Of a DNA stretch of 48,872 nucleotides, positions 16,938 to 25,500 are shown one piece after another (the stretch's first letter is position 1; each line of letters begins with the position of its first letter). The DNA lies in contig NZ_WITC01000084.1 in the NCBI RefSeq assembly GCF_009601505.1, positions 1 to 48,872 of the forward strand. Reading direction: 5' to 3'. The stretch is from Sinorhizobium terangae. Its GTDB lineage: Bacteria; Pseudomonadota; Alphaproteobacteria; Rhizobiales; Rhizobiaceae. A program made the position numbers and the translations under genes. The notes below the pieces were generated by a model. That model ran no database searches and was not told the origin of the DNA. It was given only the letters and a program-made list of their open reading frames with translations.

Positions 16938-17687
16938 TCAAACAGCCGCACGATCCTCGGGCGATCCGAAGCGTATTCGAAAACGCCGATTCTCCTTACC
17001 CTTCTTTTCTACCTTGGCGATGTGAATCGCGCCCACTTCCTGGGTCTCGGAAACATGCGTGCCGCCGCAGGGCTGGCTATCGACGGCGGAATCCTTTCCG
17101 ATGCAGACGAGGCTCACCCTGCCAAGGCCCATCGGCGGGCGGACGTTCTTCGATTTGACGATGCCGGGGTTGGCCGCGAGTTCCTCGTCCGTGATCCATT
17201 GCACGTAAACGGGGTGGTTCTCGTCGACGAGTTTCATGAGCGCGGCGGTTACCTGATCCTTGTCGATCGTTTCGCTCATGTCGAAGTCGACGCGGCTTTC
17301 GTCCTCCCCGACGGCGGCGCCTGTGATCGGGAAGGGGCAAACGACGGAAAGCAGGTGGCAGGCGGTATGCATGCGCATCAATCGGTATCGGCGCGGCCAG
17401 TCGATGTGGAGGACGAGCTTTTCGCCGATCGCCGGTGAAGGCTGACCTCCCGCCGGGACGTGTATGATGACGTCTTTGGTGGCGCCGTGCCTGGTGCCTG
17501 CGATTGCGATTCGGCTTCCGTCGTCACGCTCGAGAAAGCCGGTATCGCCCGGCTGCCCGCCCGAGGTGGCATAAAAGCACGTCTGATCAAGCTCGATCCC
17601 GCCATTCTCGAGGATCCCTGTCACACTTGCCTCGCAGGTCGAGAGGTAGAAATCTTCACGGAAGAGGGCGGTAACGGTCTTGATCAT
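16938..17687 (-). CDS. alaX: Alanyl-tRNA editing protein (AlaX type)
   Basis: A 249-residue stand-alone relative of the AlaRS editing domain that hydrolyses mis-acylated tRNA-Ala. The zinc-binding signature is split as in the family: MHTACHLL (HxxxH) and SQPCGGTHV (CxxxH). The N-terminal beta-barrel region contains LDQTCFYATSGGQPGDTG, also present in AlaRS. Length fits AlaX-M/L forms. It starts 8 bp after the stop of the cysteine synthase gene and is followed by sseA. In this operon it may guard against mischarging when serine or cysteine pools change, which is inference. Confidence 0.9.
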   Translation of the reverse strand: MIKTVTALFREDFYLSTCEASVTGILENGGIELDQTCFYATSGGQPGDTGFLERDDGSRIAIAGTRHGATKDVIIHVPAGGQPSPAIGEKLVLHIDWPRRYRLMRMHTACHLLSVVCPFPITGAAVGEDESRVDFDMSETIDKDQVTAALMKLVDENHPVYVQWITDEELAANPGIVKSKNVRPPMGLGRVSLVCIGKDSAVDSQPCGGTHVSETQEVGAIHIAKVEKKGKENRRFRIRFGSPEDRAAV

Positions 17688-17695
17688 CGTAAATT

Positions 17696-18736
17696 TTATC
17701 CGACGGGTTCGTACGGGACGGTGATGTTCGAAGTGGTCTTCAGCCAGTTTGGCACCGGCAGGCCCTTGGAGATCAGAAAGTCCGGGTTGAAAAGCTTCGA
17801 TTGATAGCGGTTACCATAGTCGCAGAGAATCGTCACGATCGTGTGGCCGGGACCGAGATCCTTGGCGAGGCGCACCGCGCCGGCAATGTTGATGCCGGTC
17901 GAGCCCCCGACGCAGATCCCTTCCTTTTCGATCAGGTCGAAGACATAGGGCACGGCTTCCGAATCGGGAATCTGGTAGGCGAAGTCCGGCGTGAACCCTT
18001 CGAGGTTGGCCGTGATGCGGCCCTGGCCGATGCCCTCGGTGATCGAGCTTCCGCTCGCCTTGAGCTCGCCATGTGCATAGTAATTGTAAAGTGCGGCCCC
18101 TTCCGGATCGGCAATACCGATCTTGACGGCTGCATTTTTGGCCCGCAACCCTTGTGCCACGCCGGCGAGCGTGCCTCCAGAGCCGACCGCGCAAATGAAA
18201 CCGTCGACTTTGCCGTCCGTGTCGCGCCAGATTTCCGGCGCGGTTGTTTCCACATGCGCGTCGCGGTTGGCGACATTGTCGAACTGATTTGCCCAGATCG
18301 CGCCGTTCGGGTCCGTCTTGGCAAGTTCGGCGGCCAGTCGGCCCGAAATCTTCACGTAGTTGTTGGGATTTTTGTAGGGTACTGCGGGAACTTCGACCAG
18401 TTCGGCGCCCAGCAGGCGCAGCGCGTCCTTCTTTTCCTGGCTCTGCGTTTCAGGGATTACGATGACCGTGCGATAGCCGAGCGCGCTGGCGACGACCGCG
18501 AGGCCGATTCCGGTGTTGCCGGCCGTGCCTTCTACGATGACGCCGCCGGGCTTCAGCTGCCCGGATTTTTCCGCCTGGCGGATGATCCAGAGGGCCGCTC
18601 GGTCCTTCACCGATTGGCCCGGATTGAGAAACTCCGCTTTGCCCAGAATGGTGCAGCCGGTGGCTTCGGAAACGGCCTGGAGTCGGATCAACGGTGTGTT
18701 GCCGATCGCTTCGAGCACGGACGGAAGAACGGTCAT
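17696..18736 (-). CDS. cysK: Cysteine synthase A-type PLP enzyme
   Basis: A 346-residue fold-type II PLP enzyme, expected to make cysteine from O-acetylserine and sulfide. The PLP lysine is Lys44 in NPGQSVKDRAA, the substrate loop is EGTAGNTGIGLA, and the phosphate loop is GSGGTLAGV. The start MTVLPSVLEAIGNTPLIRL (18736) is the natural one; the longer frame to 18874 is not family-like. It heads a four-gene minus-strand run. Several rhizobial paralogues exist, so cysK1/cysK2 numbering is not attempted, and the 20-30 extra residues compared with E. coli CysK (323) are C-terminal. Confidence 0.9.
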   Translation of the reverse strand: MTVLPSVLEAIGNTPLIRLQAVSEATGCTILGKAEFLNPGQSVKDRAALWIIRQAEKSGQLKPGGVIVEGTAGNTGIGLAVVASALGYRTVIVIPETQSQEKKDALRLLGAELVEVPAVPYKNPNNYVKISGRLAAELAKTDPNGAIWANQFDNVANRDAHVETTAPEIWRDTDGKVDGFICAVGSGGTLAGVAQGLRAKNAAVKIGIADPEGAALYNYYAHGELKASGSSITEGIGQGRITANLEGFTPDFAYQIPDSEAVPYVFDLIEKEGICVGGSTGINIAGAVRLAKDLGPGHTIVTILCDYGNRYQSKLFNPDFLISKGLPVPNWLKTTSNITVPYEPVG

Positions 18737-19059
18737 TTTGAAAACCTCACGCTGGACGGAACAGACGCCGGGTCTGAGCCCAGCATAAACCCTGATGAAC
18801 GGCGATCCGATAAACATTTGGTTTACAGGCAAGATCGCCGAAATATTGGCGTGTTTTCGGCTCAGCCTGTGCACTAGGCAAGAAATAGCGTTTCGCAGCT
18901 AACCTGTCCCGGGCAAAATTCGTCTCGGTCGTCAAAAGGGCGGTCGAAAGTGGAAAATCTGGACAGGCGTTGCCGTCGGAGAGGCATTAAACCCGGGCAG
19001 GGGGGAGACAGCCACGGGTTTTGGAAGGGGAAGCCCTTCCCGATGCACGCGAGGACGAA

Positions 19060-19905
19060 ATGGCGACTGCATTCACAGCCCGACCCGACCATGGAATGGT
19101 GTGGATAACAGGGGCGAGTTCGGGCATCGGGCGCGCCGTCGCCCTGAGGCTGGTTGAGGAGGGGTACTCGGTCGTCGTCACGGCACGTAACCACGAGAGG
19201 CTGGTGGCGCTTCAGCATGAGGCGTCAGGCCCCGGCAGGATTGTCGTTCTCGATGGGGACGTCACGGATCCGAGCGACATGGAGCGTTTGCTGGCGGCGA
19301 TCGAATACGATCACGGCCGGGTGGCTTTGGCCCTGCTCAATGCGGGCGTAGTGATTCCGGTGCGCGGCGACGATCTTAACCGGGACGCCTTCGATAAGAG
19401 CTTCGCGGTCAATCTTCATGGCGTGGTCAATTGCCTCGTACCCGTTGTCGAACACATGAAGGCGAACGGCCATGGCCAGATCGCCATCATGTCGTCGCTG
19501 GCGGGATACAGCGGCCTGCCGATGAGCGCTGCATACGGGGCGACCAAGGCAGGGCTCATCAATATGGCCGAGAGCTTGAAATTCGACCTCGATCGTATCG
19601 GCATCCGCCTGCAATTGATCTGTCCGGGTTTTGTCGACACGGCCGCCTCCGCCAGAGGCAAGTTCCCGCGACCGGCCCTGGTGAGCGTAGAGGAGGCGGC
19701 GGAGCGCATTTGCCTCGGCCTGAAATCAGGGCGCTTCGAGATCACGTTCCCGAAACGCTTTACCTATGCGGTTAAACTGGCGCGTTTCCTGCCGTACAGG
19801 GCCTATTTCGCGCTTCTCAACTGGCTCGTGCCCGGGCGCGTGCCCGCCACCACGGCGAAAAAGTCGCAATCCAGAACGAAGGGGCGGTCGCGTCAGGCGG
19901 TGTGA
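19060..19905 (+). CDS. SDR-family oxidoreductase
   Basis: A classical short-chain dehydrogenase of about 281 residues. The NAD(P) loop is ITGASSGIGRAVALRL, the NAG-type motif is LLNAGVVIP, the catalytic serine is in IMSSLAGYSG, and the active-site pair is YGATK. The C-terminal extension (FLPYRAYFALLNWLVPGRVP, then a Lys/Arg-rich tail) suggests membrane association, as in short-chain dehydrogenases acting on lipids. ATG at 19060 is preferred because of GAGGACGA before it; a TTG at 19021 would add 13 residues. It converges on the SMR gene pair. Substrate unknown. Confidence 0.85.
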   Translation: MATAFTARPDHGMVWITGASSGIGRAVALRLVEEGYSVVVTARNHERLVALQHEASGPGRIVVLDGDVTDPSDMERLLAAIEYDHGRVALALLNAGVVIPVRGDDLNRDAFDKSFAVNLHGVVNCLVPVVEHMKANGHGQIAIMSSLAGYSGLPMSAAYGATKAGLINMAESLKFDLDRIGIRLQLICPGFVDTAASARGKFPRPALVSVEEAAERICLGLKSGRFEITFPKRFTYAVKLARFLPYRAYFALLNWLVPGRVPATTAKKSQSRTKGRSRQAV

Positions 19906-20219
19906 AGCACGAGAACCGCACCGAAGACGAGCGACAGGCCGAGCCAGCCGACCGGTTTCAGCTTCTGACCGAAGAAGAGACGCCCGCAGATCGCGGTGCC
20001 GAAGATGCCGGTGGCACCGAGCACCGCATAGGCGATGGCAAGTTCCATGCCCTTGACCGCCTCCGCAAGCAGCGCGAAGGCGGCAAGTACCAGGAGAATC
20101 GAAAGCACGCCCCAGCCGCGCCGTGCAAAGCCGTTCGACTTCGTGGAAGCCAGATTCGCAGCGACGTCGAGGACGCCGGCCATAACCGCGAAAGCGAAAT
20201 AGAAGCTGTTGGCGCTCAT
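19893..20219 (-). CDS. SMR-family efflux subunit (MdtI-like)
   Basis: A 108-residue protein with four hydrophobic segments, beginning MSANSFYFAFAVMAGVLDVAANLASTKSNGF. It is the second subunit of a paired small multidrug resistance transporter: its start overlaps the end of the partner gene by four bases (ATGA, 20216-20219). The SMR signature AIAYAVLGATGIFGTA is present. The usual N-terminal glutamate of EmrE is Asp17 here (VLDVAANLA), as expected of a member of a hetero-dimeric pair. Its 3' end overlaps the SDR gene tail by 13 bp. In E. coli the MdtIJ pair exports spermidine; the substrate here is unproven. Confidence 0.85.
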   Translation of the reverse strand: MSANSFYFAFAVMAGVLDVAANLASTKSNGFARRGWGVLSILLVLAAFALLAEAVKGMELAIAYAVLGATGIFGTAICGRLFFGQKLKPVGWLGLSLVFGAVLVLHTA

Positions 20220-20572
20220 CGGGCCGCTTCTCCCGCCGCTTCCTCTTCCGGTGCCTCGCCCGCGTTGACGAGCAGTATCCCGACGATGGCCATCGACAGG
20301 CCCAGCATTTCACGGCCGCTCAGTGCATGGCCAAAGACGAACACCGAGACCAGCGTGATGAGGGCGACACCTGACCCTTCCCAGATGGCATAGGCGACGC
20401 CGACAGAGATCGTCTTCACGGCCCTGGCGAGGAATACGTATGAGAGCGCAATCGATGCATACATGATCGCATGTCCGGCATAGGAGCCGGAGGCGGACGC
20501 GGCCTTCATCGCGGTGAGGCCAGCGACCTCGGTCGCGATCGCGAGAGCCAGGAAAAGCCATGCAACACGCAT
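20216..20572 (-). CDS. SMR-family efflux subunit (MdtJ/EmrE-like)
   Basis: A 118-residue inner-membrane protein with four transmembrane helices, starting MRVAWLFLALAIATEVAGLTAMKAA. The glutamate in TEVAGLTAMK (Glu15) is the conserved proton- and drug-binding residue of SMR transporters, and VGVAYAIWEGSGVA is the second family signature. The C-terminus is acidic (APEEEAAGEAAR). It is the first gene of a two-gene operon with a 4-nt overlap, so the two subunits are probably made in equal amounts and form a hetero-dimer. The substrate could be spermidine or a quaternary ammonium compound. Confidence 0.88.
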   Translation of the reverse strand: MRVAWLFLALAIATEVAGLTAMKAASASGSYAGHAIMYASIALSYVFLARAVKTISVGVAYAIWEGSGVALITLVSVFVFGHALSGREMLGLSMAIVGILLVNAGEAPEEEAAGEAAR

Positions 20573-20588
20573 GAGGAACCTTCGGGAC

Positions 20589-20695
20589 TAATGCATGTCG
20601 CCCAAAAGTGTGCAGCGGTTTTGGGACAACGACATGCATAAAAGCAAATGACCTAAAGCGCGTCACATGAGTCCGATCGAAGGCGACGCGTTTTA
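20589..20695 (+). repeat. RIME-like repeat, copy 2
   Basis: This is the cleanest copy of the family: GCATGTCGCCCAAAAGTGTG pairs with CGACATGC about 35 bp later, followed by a second imperfect palindrome around GCGCGTCA and GACGCG. It matches the copies at 884-990 (inverted) and 22303-22404. It lies just upstream of the SMR operon start and may affect its 5' region. Confidence 0.75.
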
Positions 20696-20708
20696 TACTG
20701 ACAAACGA

Positions 20709-20745
20709 AAAGAGCCATTCGCGTACTTGCCGCGAATGGCTCTTT
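20709..20745 (-). terminator. Rho-independent terminator of tRNA-Asn
   Basis: A perfect 15-bp inverted repeat (AAAGAGCCATTCGCG / CGCGAATGGCTCTTT) with a 7-base loop lies 5 bp past the tRNA-Asn 3' end on the minus strand and is followed by TTTTCGTTTG. It is probably the tRNA terminator. Confidence 0.8.
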
Positions 20746-20750
20746 GAAAC

Positions 20751-20825
20751 TGGCTCCCCGGGCCGGATTCGAACCGGCGACCTATCGATTAACAGTCGAG
20801 TGCTCTACCGCTGAGCTACCAGGGA
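20751..20825 (-). tRNA. tRNA-Asn(GTT)
   Basis: On the minus strand the tRNA begins TCCCTGGTAGCTCAGCGG and ends in an encoded CCA. The anticodon loop is GACTGTTAATC with anticodon GTT, and the T-loop is GGTTCGAATCC. The acceptor stem pairs TCCCTGG with CCGGGGA. A strong hairpin terminator follows, and a plausible promoter precedes it. Confidence 0.95.
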
Positions 20826-20852
20826 TCATCTGCGCCGCAGAAGTGAGGCTGC

Positions 20853-20881
20853 TAATACAAATGCTTTTTCGATTTGCCAAG
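20853..20881 (-). promoter_or_regulatory. Candidate promoter of tRNA-Asn
   Basis: On the minus strand CTTGGC (20881-20876) and GTATTA (20858-20853) are separated by 17 bases. This resembles the rhizobial sigma-70 consensus CTTGAC-N17-CTATAT and lies about 28 bp from the mature tRNA 5' end. Confidence 0.45.
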
Positions 20882-20965
20882 CGGTTTTTCAAAAAAAATG
20901 ACAACGTCGGTTGCGAGGCTGTGGAGAAGGCCCCAATTCTGGGGGAGGAGCATGAAAGAGCAATA

Positions 20966-21259
20966 ATGACGAACGCCAGGAAAGAACGACATTTCGGCAT
21001 CGATCCGCAGACACGTGAGATCGTTCTCGGAAAATGGCGTATAAGCTTGCCCAACTCGCCGGTGCTTAGAATTCTGCTTGGCTCGCTTCTTATCGTGGGC
21101 GGCGTGTTGGGCTTCCTGCCGGTGCTCGGTTTCTGGATGATTCCTCTGGGGCTGCTTGTGCTCTCTCACGACATACCGGCGATCCGCCGGCGTCGCCGCA
21201 AACTGGCGGTCTGGTGGGCACGCTGGCGCGGCCAGCAAAATTCGTCCGGAAAGTCCTGA
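20966..21259 (+). CDS. Small integral membrane protein
   Basis: A 97-residue protein starting MTNARKERHFGIDPQTREIVLGKWRISLP. Two closely spaced hydrophobic segments (VLRILLGSLLIVGGVLGFLPVLGFWMIPLGLLVLS) are followed by a strongly basic cytoplasmic tail, IRRRRRKLAVWWARWRGQQ. The pattern resembles the PGPGW-type transmembrane proteins, but I cannot assign it firmly. ATG 20966 is chosen because upstream codons in the same frame run back through the tRNA-Asn region. No operon partner. Function unknown. Confidence 0.7.
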   Translation: MTNARKERHFGIDPQTREIVLGKWRISLPNSPVLRILLGSLLIVGGVLGFLPVLGFWMIPLGLLVLSHDIPAIRRRRRKLAVWWARWRGQQNSSGKS

Positions 21260-21450
21260 ACTTGGCACGCGGAACCGATGTCTGGAGGCAGCGGGGCGGC
21301 TGACGAATCCGCCGATTGGATGCCGCTGGGGATTGCTGGGGAGAACGGTGAATGCCTTCGTACGTTCTACCTTTTTCGAGTCCTTCCCCCTTGCGCTCCT
21401 CATAGATTCGTTCTAAACGCCGGCCATCGCTTGATCGATCGAGCGCGAGA

Positions 21451-21524
21451 GGCCTCGTGGCGGAGTGGTGACGCAGAGGACTGCAAATCCTTGTACCCCG
21501 GTTCAATTCCGGGCGAGGCCTCCA
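21451..21524 (+). tRNA. tRNA-Cys(GCA)
   Basis: The tRNA begins GGCCTCGTGGCGGAGTGG and ends TCCA with encoded CCA. The anticodon loop is GACTGCAAATC with anticodon GCA, and the T-loop is GGTTCAATTCC. Acceptor stem GGCCTCG/CGAGGCC is perfect. It is followed by about 880 bp without a recognised gene. Confidence 0.95.
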
Positions 21525-22300
21525 AACAAAATCAATAGCTTAACATATCCGCTTCAAGCAGATTGCGAGAATTGCCTAAGCCTCATCACCAGGGCAAGGA
21601 TCGAGGCCATATGTCATGACCTCGTCAGTCCGGCACTCTTTCCAACGAAGGTCCCATAGCGGCTCGAAGGGACAGCCGAGCGGGCTCTGGTCACCCCAAC
21701 GCCTCGATCGCCGGCATGGATGTCGCCTGCGCGCGGTCATAGCTACATGCCGAAGAGCGGACCGCACAACAATCCTAAGACCTTTGGCAACGTCCCGTAG
21801 GACTAAGGTCCATGGATCATGGCAGGTGTCGCCCCTAAACTCCCTCGATATCATTTACAACGAGTTTTTGCTTTGAAGCGCGGTTTGTACACTCGCCGGT
21901 CTCTGCCGAAGGGCATGGGCCGGCTTTTTCTTCCTGCTGAACGTTTGCCTCGCTCTACTGCATGTTTTCTAAATCGTTGTCGACTCGGACTAAAACATGC
22001 AGCAGGCCAACGGCGCGGTGCTGGAGGTATTGCGGGCCAGTGGTTCTTCGACGCCTGAGGCCTCAAAGGGATCTTATCTCAAGAAAATCGATGATCTTGG
22101 TCCAATCCAGACGCTTCGCGAGTGTCTGGGCGAGGGGCCTTCCGTGGCGTGCCCGCATTCGGCTGCGACCACGGAAACAACGGTAGGAATCCTGAGAAGC
22201 CGGTAGGTCAGGTCTCGCGCTCAAAAAGAACATCCGACCAGCAGCTTCTAAACGCCACCGCCTCCTGCAACCAGGCTCGAATACCGCTTACATCGTCAAA
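21525..22300. other. Gene-poor region with one conserved 33-nt motif
   Basis: I see no ORF here with both a ribosome-binding site and protein-like composition; the short frames in all registers look like background. The one structured element is the GACCTTTGG / CTAAGGTC imperfect palindrome at 21779-21811, listed separately. A small RNA or a decayed gene cannot be excluded. Confidence 0.4.
21779..21811. repeat. 33-nt GACCTTTGG...GGACTAAGGTCC motif, copy 1
   Basis: GACCTTTGGCAAC at the left and GGACTAAGGTCC at the right form an imperfect dyad GACCTT/AAGGTC. An equally spaced copy occurs at 35942-35974, again in a gene-free region. The spacing is identical and the centre diverges, as for a binding site or a structured RNA. 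Confidence 0.45.
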
Positions 22301-22302
22301 CG

Positions 22303-22404
22303 AATGCGTGTCGCTCAAAAGTGTGCCGTGGTTGGGGCAACGAGATGCACAAAAGCACTGATCTAAGGCGCGTCACATAAGTCCGATTTAACGCGACGCG
22401 CTTA
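22303..22404 (+). repeat. RIME-like repeat, copy 3
   Basis: A diverged copy of the repeat at 20589-20695, keeping TCAAAAGTGTG, GCAACGA-ATGCA and AAGGCGCGTCACAT. Its last bases (22402-22404) are the TAA stop of lexA, as copy 1 supplies the stop of the CinA-type gene. Confidence 0.65.
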
Positions 22405-23121
22405 GTGATAGCGGCGAATGAGGCCAACGAGCTTGCCCTGGATCTTGACGCGGTCCGGCCCGAATATCCGCGTTTCATAGGCCGGGTTGGCCGCTTCGAG
22501 CGCAATGGACGCGCCCTTTCTGCGGAACCGTTTGAGCGTTGCCTCTTCATCGTCGACCAGTGCAACGACGATGTCGCCGGGATTAGCCGTGTTTGCATTC
22601 CGAATGATCACAGTGTCGCCGTCGAAGATACCCGCTTCGATCATCGAGTCGCCCTTGATTTCGAGCGCGTAGTGTTCGCCACTGCCCAACATCTCGGCCG
22701 GGATGGAAATGTCGTGCGTGTTGTTCTGGATCGCGGAGATCGGAACACCGGCCGCGATTCGTCCCATGACCGGCACCGAAACGGATGCGGTATCGCTCGG
22801 TGGCGGCGATTTCGGCGCGGCGGCCGGCGCGGCAGGCGGCTTGCCCAGGCTGCCTTCGATCACGCTTGGCGAGAAGCCACGCCGAGGCTGCGGGCTCGTT
22901 GTATAGGCCTCAGGCAGCTTGATGACTTCAAGTGCGCGCGCCCGGTTGGGAAGGCGGCGAATGAACCCACGTTCCTCGAGCGCTGTAATCAACCGGTGGA
23001 TGCCCGACTTGGAGGCGAGGTCCAGCGCGTCTTTCATCTCATCGAAGGACGGCGGCACCCCGGATTCCTTCATTCGTTCGTGAATGAACAGAAGCAATTC
23101 CTGTTGCTTGCGGGTTAGCAT
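22402..23121 (-). CDS. lexA: LexA SOS repressor
   Basis: A 239-residue repressor of DNA-damage genes. The N-terminal winged helix ([35 protein letters not shown]) binds the SOS box. Self-cleavage should occur between Ala124 and Gly125 in RIAAGVPIS. The catalytic pair is Ser159 (GDSMIEAG) and Lys197 (ATLKRF). The linker between domains (about residues 75-115, Pro/Ala/Ser-rich) is longer than in E. coli LexA (202 residues), as usual for rhizobia. A GTTC-N7-GTTC box 49 bp before the start predicts autoregulation. RecA-stimulated cleavage is established for the family. Confidence 0.97.
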   Translation of the reverse strand: MLTRKQQELLLFIHERMKESGVPPSFDEMKDALDLASKSGIHRLITALEERGFIRRLPNRARALEVIKLPEAYTTSPQPRRGFSPSVIEGSLGKPPAAPAAAPKSPPPSDTASVSVPVMGRIAAGVPISAIQNNTHDISIPAEMLGSGEHYALEIKGDSMIEAGIFDGDTVIIRNANTANPGDIVVALVDDEEATLKRFRRKGASIALEAANPAYETRIFGPDRVKIQGKLVGLIRRYH

Positions 23122-23169
23122 GGCGCGTCACTCCAGAATCGCGAAACAAATCAAGAACAGACACTATAT

Positions 23170-23184
23170 GTTCCATATGTGTTC
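23170..23184 (-). promoter_or_regulatory. Alphaproteobacterial SOS box upstream of lexA
   Basis: GTTC-CATATGT-GTTC on the plus strand (GAAC-N7-GAAC toward lexA) matches the alphaproteobacterial LexA-binding consensus GTTC-N7-GTTC exactly. It lies 49 bp upstream of the lexA start and predicts autorepression. Confidence 0.85.
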
Positions 23185-23286
23185 CGCAAGTGCCTAAAAT
23201 TCCGTGAATTTTCCCAGTCGTCGCGTATTCCCGCTGAAAAGCGGTCGGTCGCTCGGCAGACTGCTATCCCGCTAACGATGCAAAAG

Positions 23287-24243
23287 TTAGAGCCGCGACC
23301 CTGGCCGGTCGGTCAGGCTGGTGAGGGCTCCGGAGCTTGCGCGTGTCGCGGTTGTGATCTCCTGGATCAAGGCCTGGCTCGCCACCGGAATTGAAACGTC
23401 GGATCGGAAGATCAATCCCACCTTTTGCGCCGGCACGAGCTCCTGGATGTCAAGCTGGCCGGATATATCGATCTCGACCAACGAACCTGTTTCGAGCTCT
23501 ATTCGGACGGCGTCCTGGCGCACAAGGCCGATGAACTCGCTCTTCTGGAGAATGTTCTTGACGAACATCGGAGAGCCGCTGCGCAGAACCGATTTATTGA
23601 ACTCCATGCCTACGATCTTGCGCAGCGCGCCTTCGAGGTCGCGGTTGCCGGTCAATACCACCCAAGGGTACTGGGCCAGGTCCTTGAGTTCGATCTGGTG
23701 ACCGTCAAGCATAGGGTGACCGGCGCGTACGACGAGGATCATGGAATCGAGATAGAGCTCGCTCTGCTCGACATCGGGCGGAAGATCCTCCGGCTCGAAG
23801 AGGGTCGCGATCAGGAAGTCGAGATCGCCGAGCAGCAATGGGCGGATCAGGTCACTGCGAGTGCCATTGGCAATGTTGATGGTCAGACGCCGCTCGTCAG
23901 TCACGAGCCTGAGGATCGCAAAAGCGAGCGTGCGGCTGTCAGGGCCAAGCGGAGCGCCGACGTTGATCTCGCCCGATCCAAGCGTGCGGATCGCTTTGAT
24001 TTCGCTTTCCATCTTGCGCATCTCCGCGGCAATGCGCCGGGCATGATCGAAGACCGCCTCGCCAAAGGAAGTGAGCGTGATGCCGCGCGGGCCGCGGTCG
24101 AGCAGCGGCACTCCGAAAGCATATTCAAGCATTTGGATACTTTTCGAAAGTGCCGGCTGGGAAAGATTGAGGCGCTGCGCGGCCTTGTTCAGGCTGCCCA
24201 GTTCAGCGACTGCAAGGAACCGATTGACCGAACGCAGATCCAT
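23287..24243 (-). CDS. LysR-type regulator of the catabolic island
   Basis: A 318-residue LysR-type transcription factor. The helix-turn-helix is MDLRSVNRFLAVAELGSLNKAAQRLNLSQPALSKSIQMLE, and the remainder is the two-lobed periplasmic-binding-protein-like effector domain (DLDFLIATLFEPEDL, DSMILVVRAGHPML). It is divergent from the eight-gene catabolic and transport operon, with 351 bp between start codons. It is therefore the probable regulator of that operon, with a pathway substrate or intermediate as co-inducer. The effector cannot be read from sequence. Confidence 0.88.
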   Translation of the reverse strand: MDLRSVNRFLAVAELGSLNKAAQRLNLSQPALSKSIQMLEYAFGVPLLDRGPRGITLTSFGEAVFDHARRIAAEMRKMESEIKAIRTLGSGEINVGAPLGPDSRTLAFAILRLVTDERRLTINIANGTRSDLIRPLLLGDLDFLIATLFEPEDLPPDVEQSELYLDSMILVVRAGHPMLDGHQIELKDLAQYPWVVLTGNRDLEGALRKIVGMEFNKSVLRSGSPMFVKNILQKSEFIGLVRQDAVRIELETGSLVEIDISGQLDIQELVPAQKVGLIFRSDVSIPVASQALIQEITTATRASSGALTSLTDRPGSRL

Positions 24244-24305
24244 ATTTCACCTCCCCGAGAAACTGGATTTGACGATAGTCAGTTCTAACTTCTGGTTTGA
24301 ACGAT

Positions 24306-24325
24306 ATCAAATCATTCTTCTTGAT
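24306..24325. promoter_or_regulatory. Candidate LysR operator
   Basis: The inverted repeat ATCAA-N10-TTGAT lies in the 351-bp divergent region, 63 bp from the regulator start. It has the size and symmetry of a LysR recognition site. The surrounding AT-rich stretch (24270-24350) is the only such stretch in the intergenic region; the rest, to 24594, shows no gene. Confidence 0.35.
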
Positions 24326-24594
24326 TTTAGAACTTCCGAAACGCAGACTTCGATCATTCCCGGCGGTTACGATCGATTTGCCCAGGGAAGGCCGAAGCGG
24401 GAAGTCCTTGAGGACGGGGTTGTACGAAGCCGTGAGGAGACGGTGTCGCACAATCGAAGCGACGGTCGAGGAGGAGCATTTCCGGATAGTCCGGATTTCA
24501 ATCATCGCATGATCATTGTTGGCCTTCAGGGAGCGCTCATGCGTGTCCCAACGGTTTCGGCTGGCATTTTTCCAAGGCAGGAGGGGAGGATTGC

Positions 24595-25458
24595 ATGTCG
24601 GCAAGAGTTGGATTCGTGGGCGTCGGCGCAATGGGATTGGCCATGGCGTCGCATGTGCTGAAGGCGGGCTTCGCCGTAGCTGCCTACGACCTTGATGCGG
24701 AATGCCTCGCCAAGGCATCCGCCGCGGGCATCACGGCTGCAAAAGACCTCGCCGATCTCGCGACGATGGCCGACGTTTTCATCGCCGTCGTCGCGACCGA
24801 TGATCAGTCGCGCGCGGTGACCAGGGAGTTGGCGCCCATCGCCAAGAAGGGCTCGGTCATTGCGATTGCCGCGACCAACAATCCGGGCACGATGCGCGAA
24901 CTCAGCGATTACTGTGACAGCTATGGTGTGAATTTCATCGACGCGCCGGTCGTCTATGGCCTGGAGGGAGCGCGCGAGGGCACGCTGCTTTCACTCTGCG
25001 GTGGACGTGAGGCCGATGTCGAGAAGGCGCGTCCGGTGTTGATGAGCTACAGCCGCGACGTTCTGCACGTCGGCGAGATCGGCTCCGGACAGCTCGCCAA
25101 GGCCTGCAACAATCTGCTGCACTGGATCCATTGCGTCGGCAACTACGAAGCGCTGCTCCTTGCCAAGCGCTACGGCGTCGATGCGCAGCGCATGCGCGAA
25201 ATTCTGCTGAAGAGCCCGGGCTACAACAACACGCTGGAACGCTGGGACGGTACCCGTTTCACCTGGCACGAGAAGGACATGGACGTCGTTCTCGACCTTG
25301 CGCAGGCGGGCGGGCTGGTGCTGCCGCTGAGCGGCCAGACCGACCAGCTCATCAAACTGTTGACCCCTGCCGACGTGCGCGACCTGCTCTACGGCCCCGA
25401 GGCCCACTATCTCGGCCGCCGCGTCATCGCGATCAACAGCGAGGCCGGAAGCGCCTGA
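24595..25458 (+). CDS. NAD(P)-dependent beta-hydroxyacid dehydrogenase-like protein
   Basis: A 287-residue member of the 3-hydroxyisobutyrate/tartronate-semialdehyde reductase family. The Rossmann loop VGFVGVGAMGLAMASHVLKAGF is at the N-terminus. The catalytic lysine is in GSGQLAKACNNLLHWI (GxxxKxxxN), and the substrate-binding FIDAPVVYGLEGAREGTL replaces the usual DAPVSGG motif. Glycine-rich variation at that position suggests an unusual substrate. It is the first gene of the operon opposite LysR and is followed 42 bp later by the enolase-superfamily gene. Probable role: oxidation or reduction of a hydroxy-acid intermediate. Confidence 0.85.
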   Translation: MSARVGFVGVGAMGLAMASHVLKAGFAVAAYDLDAECLAKASAAGITAAKDLADLATMADVFIAVVATDDQSRAVTRELAPIAKKGSVIAIAATNNPGTMRELSDYCDSYGVNFIDAPVVYGLEGAREGTLLSLCGGREADVEKARPVLMSYSRDVLHVGEIGSGQLAKACNNLLHWIHCVGNYEALLLAKRYGVDAQRMREILLKSPGYNNTLERWDGTRFTWHEKDMDVVLDLAQAGGLVLPLSGQTDQLIKLLTPADVRDLLYGPEAHYLGRRVIAINSEAGSA

Positions 25459-25500
25459 GAATTCTGCTCTGCCGACGTTTTGCGCAACGGGAGCTGAATC

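Noticed and set aside
20751..21524. tRNA genes as attachment sites of an integrated island
   Set aside because: No integrase gene and no partial tRNA 3' repeat was seen near any of the four tRNAs.
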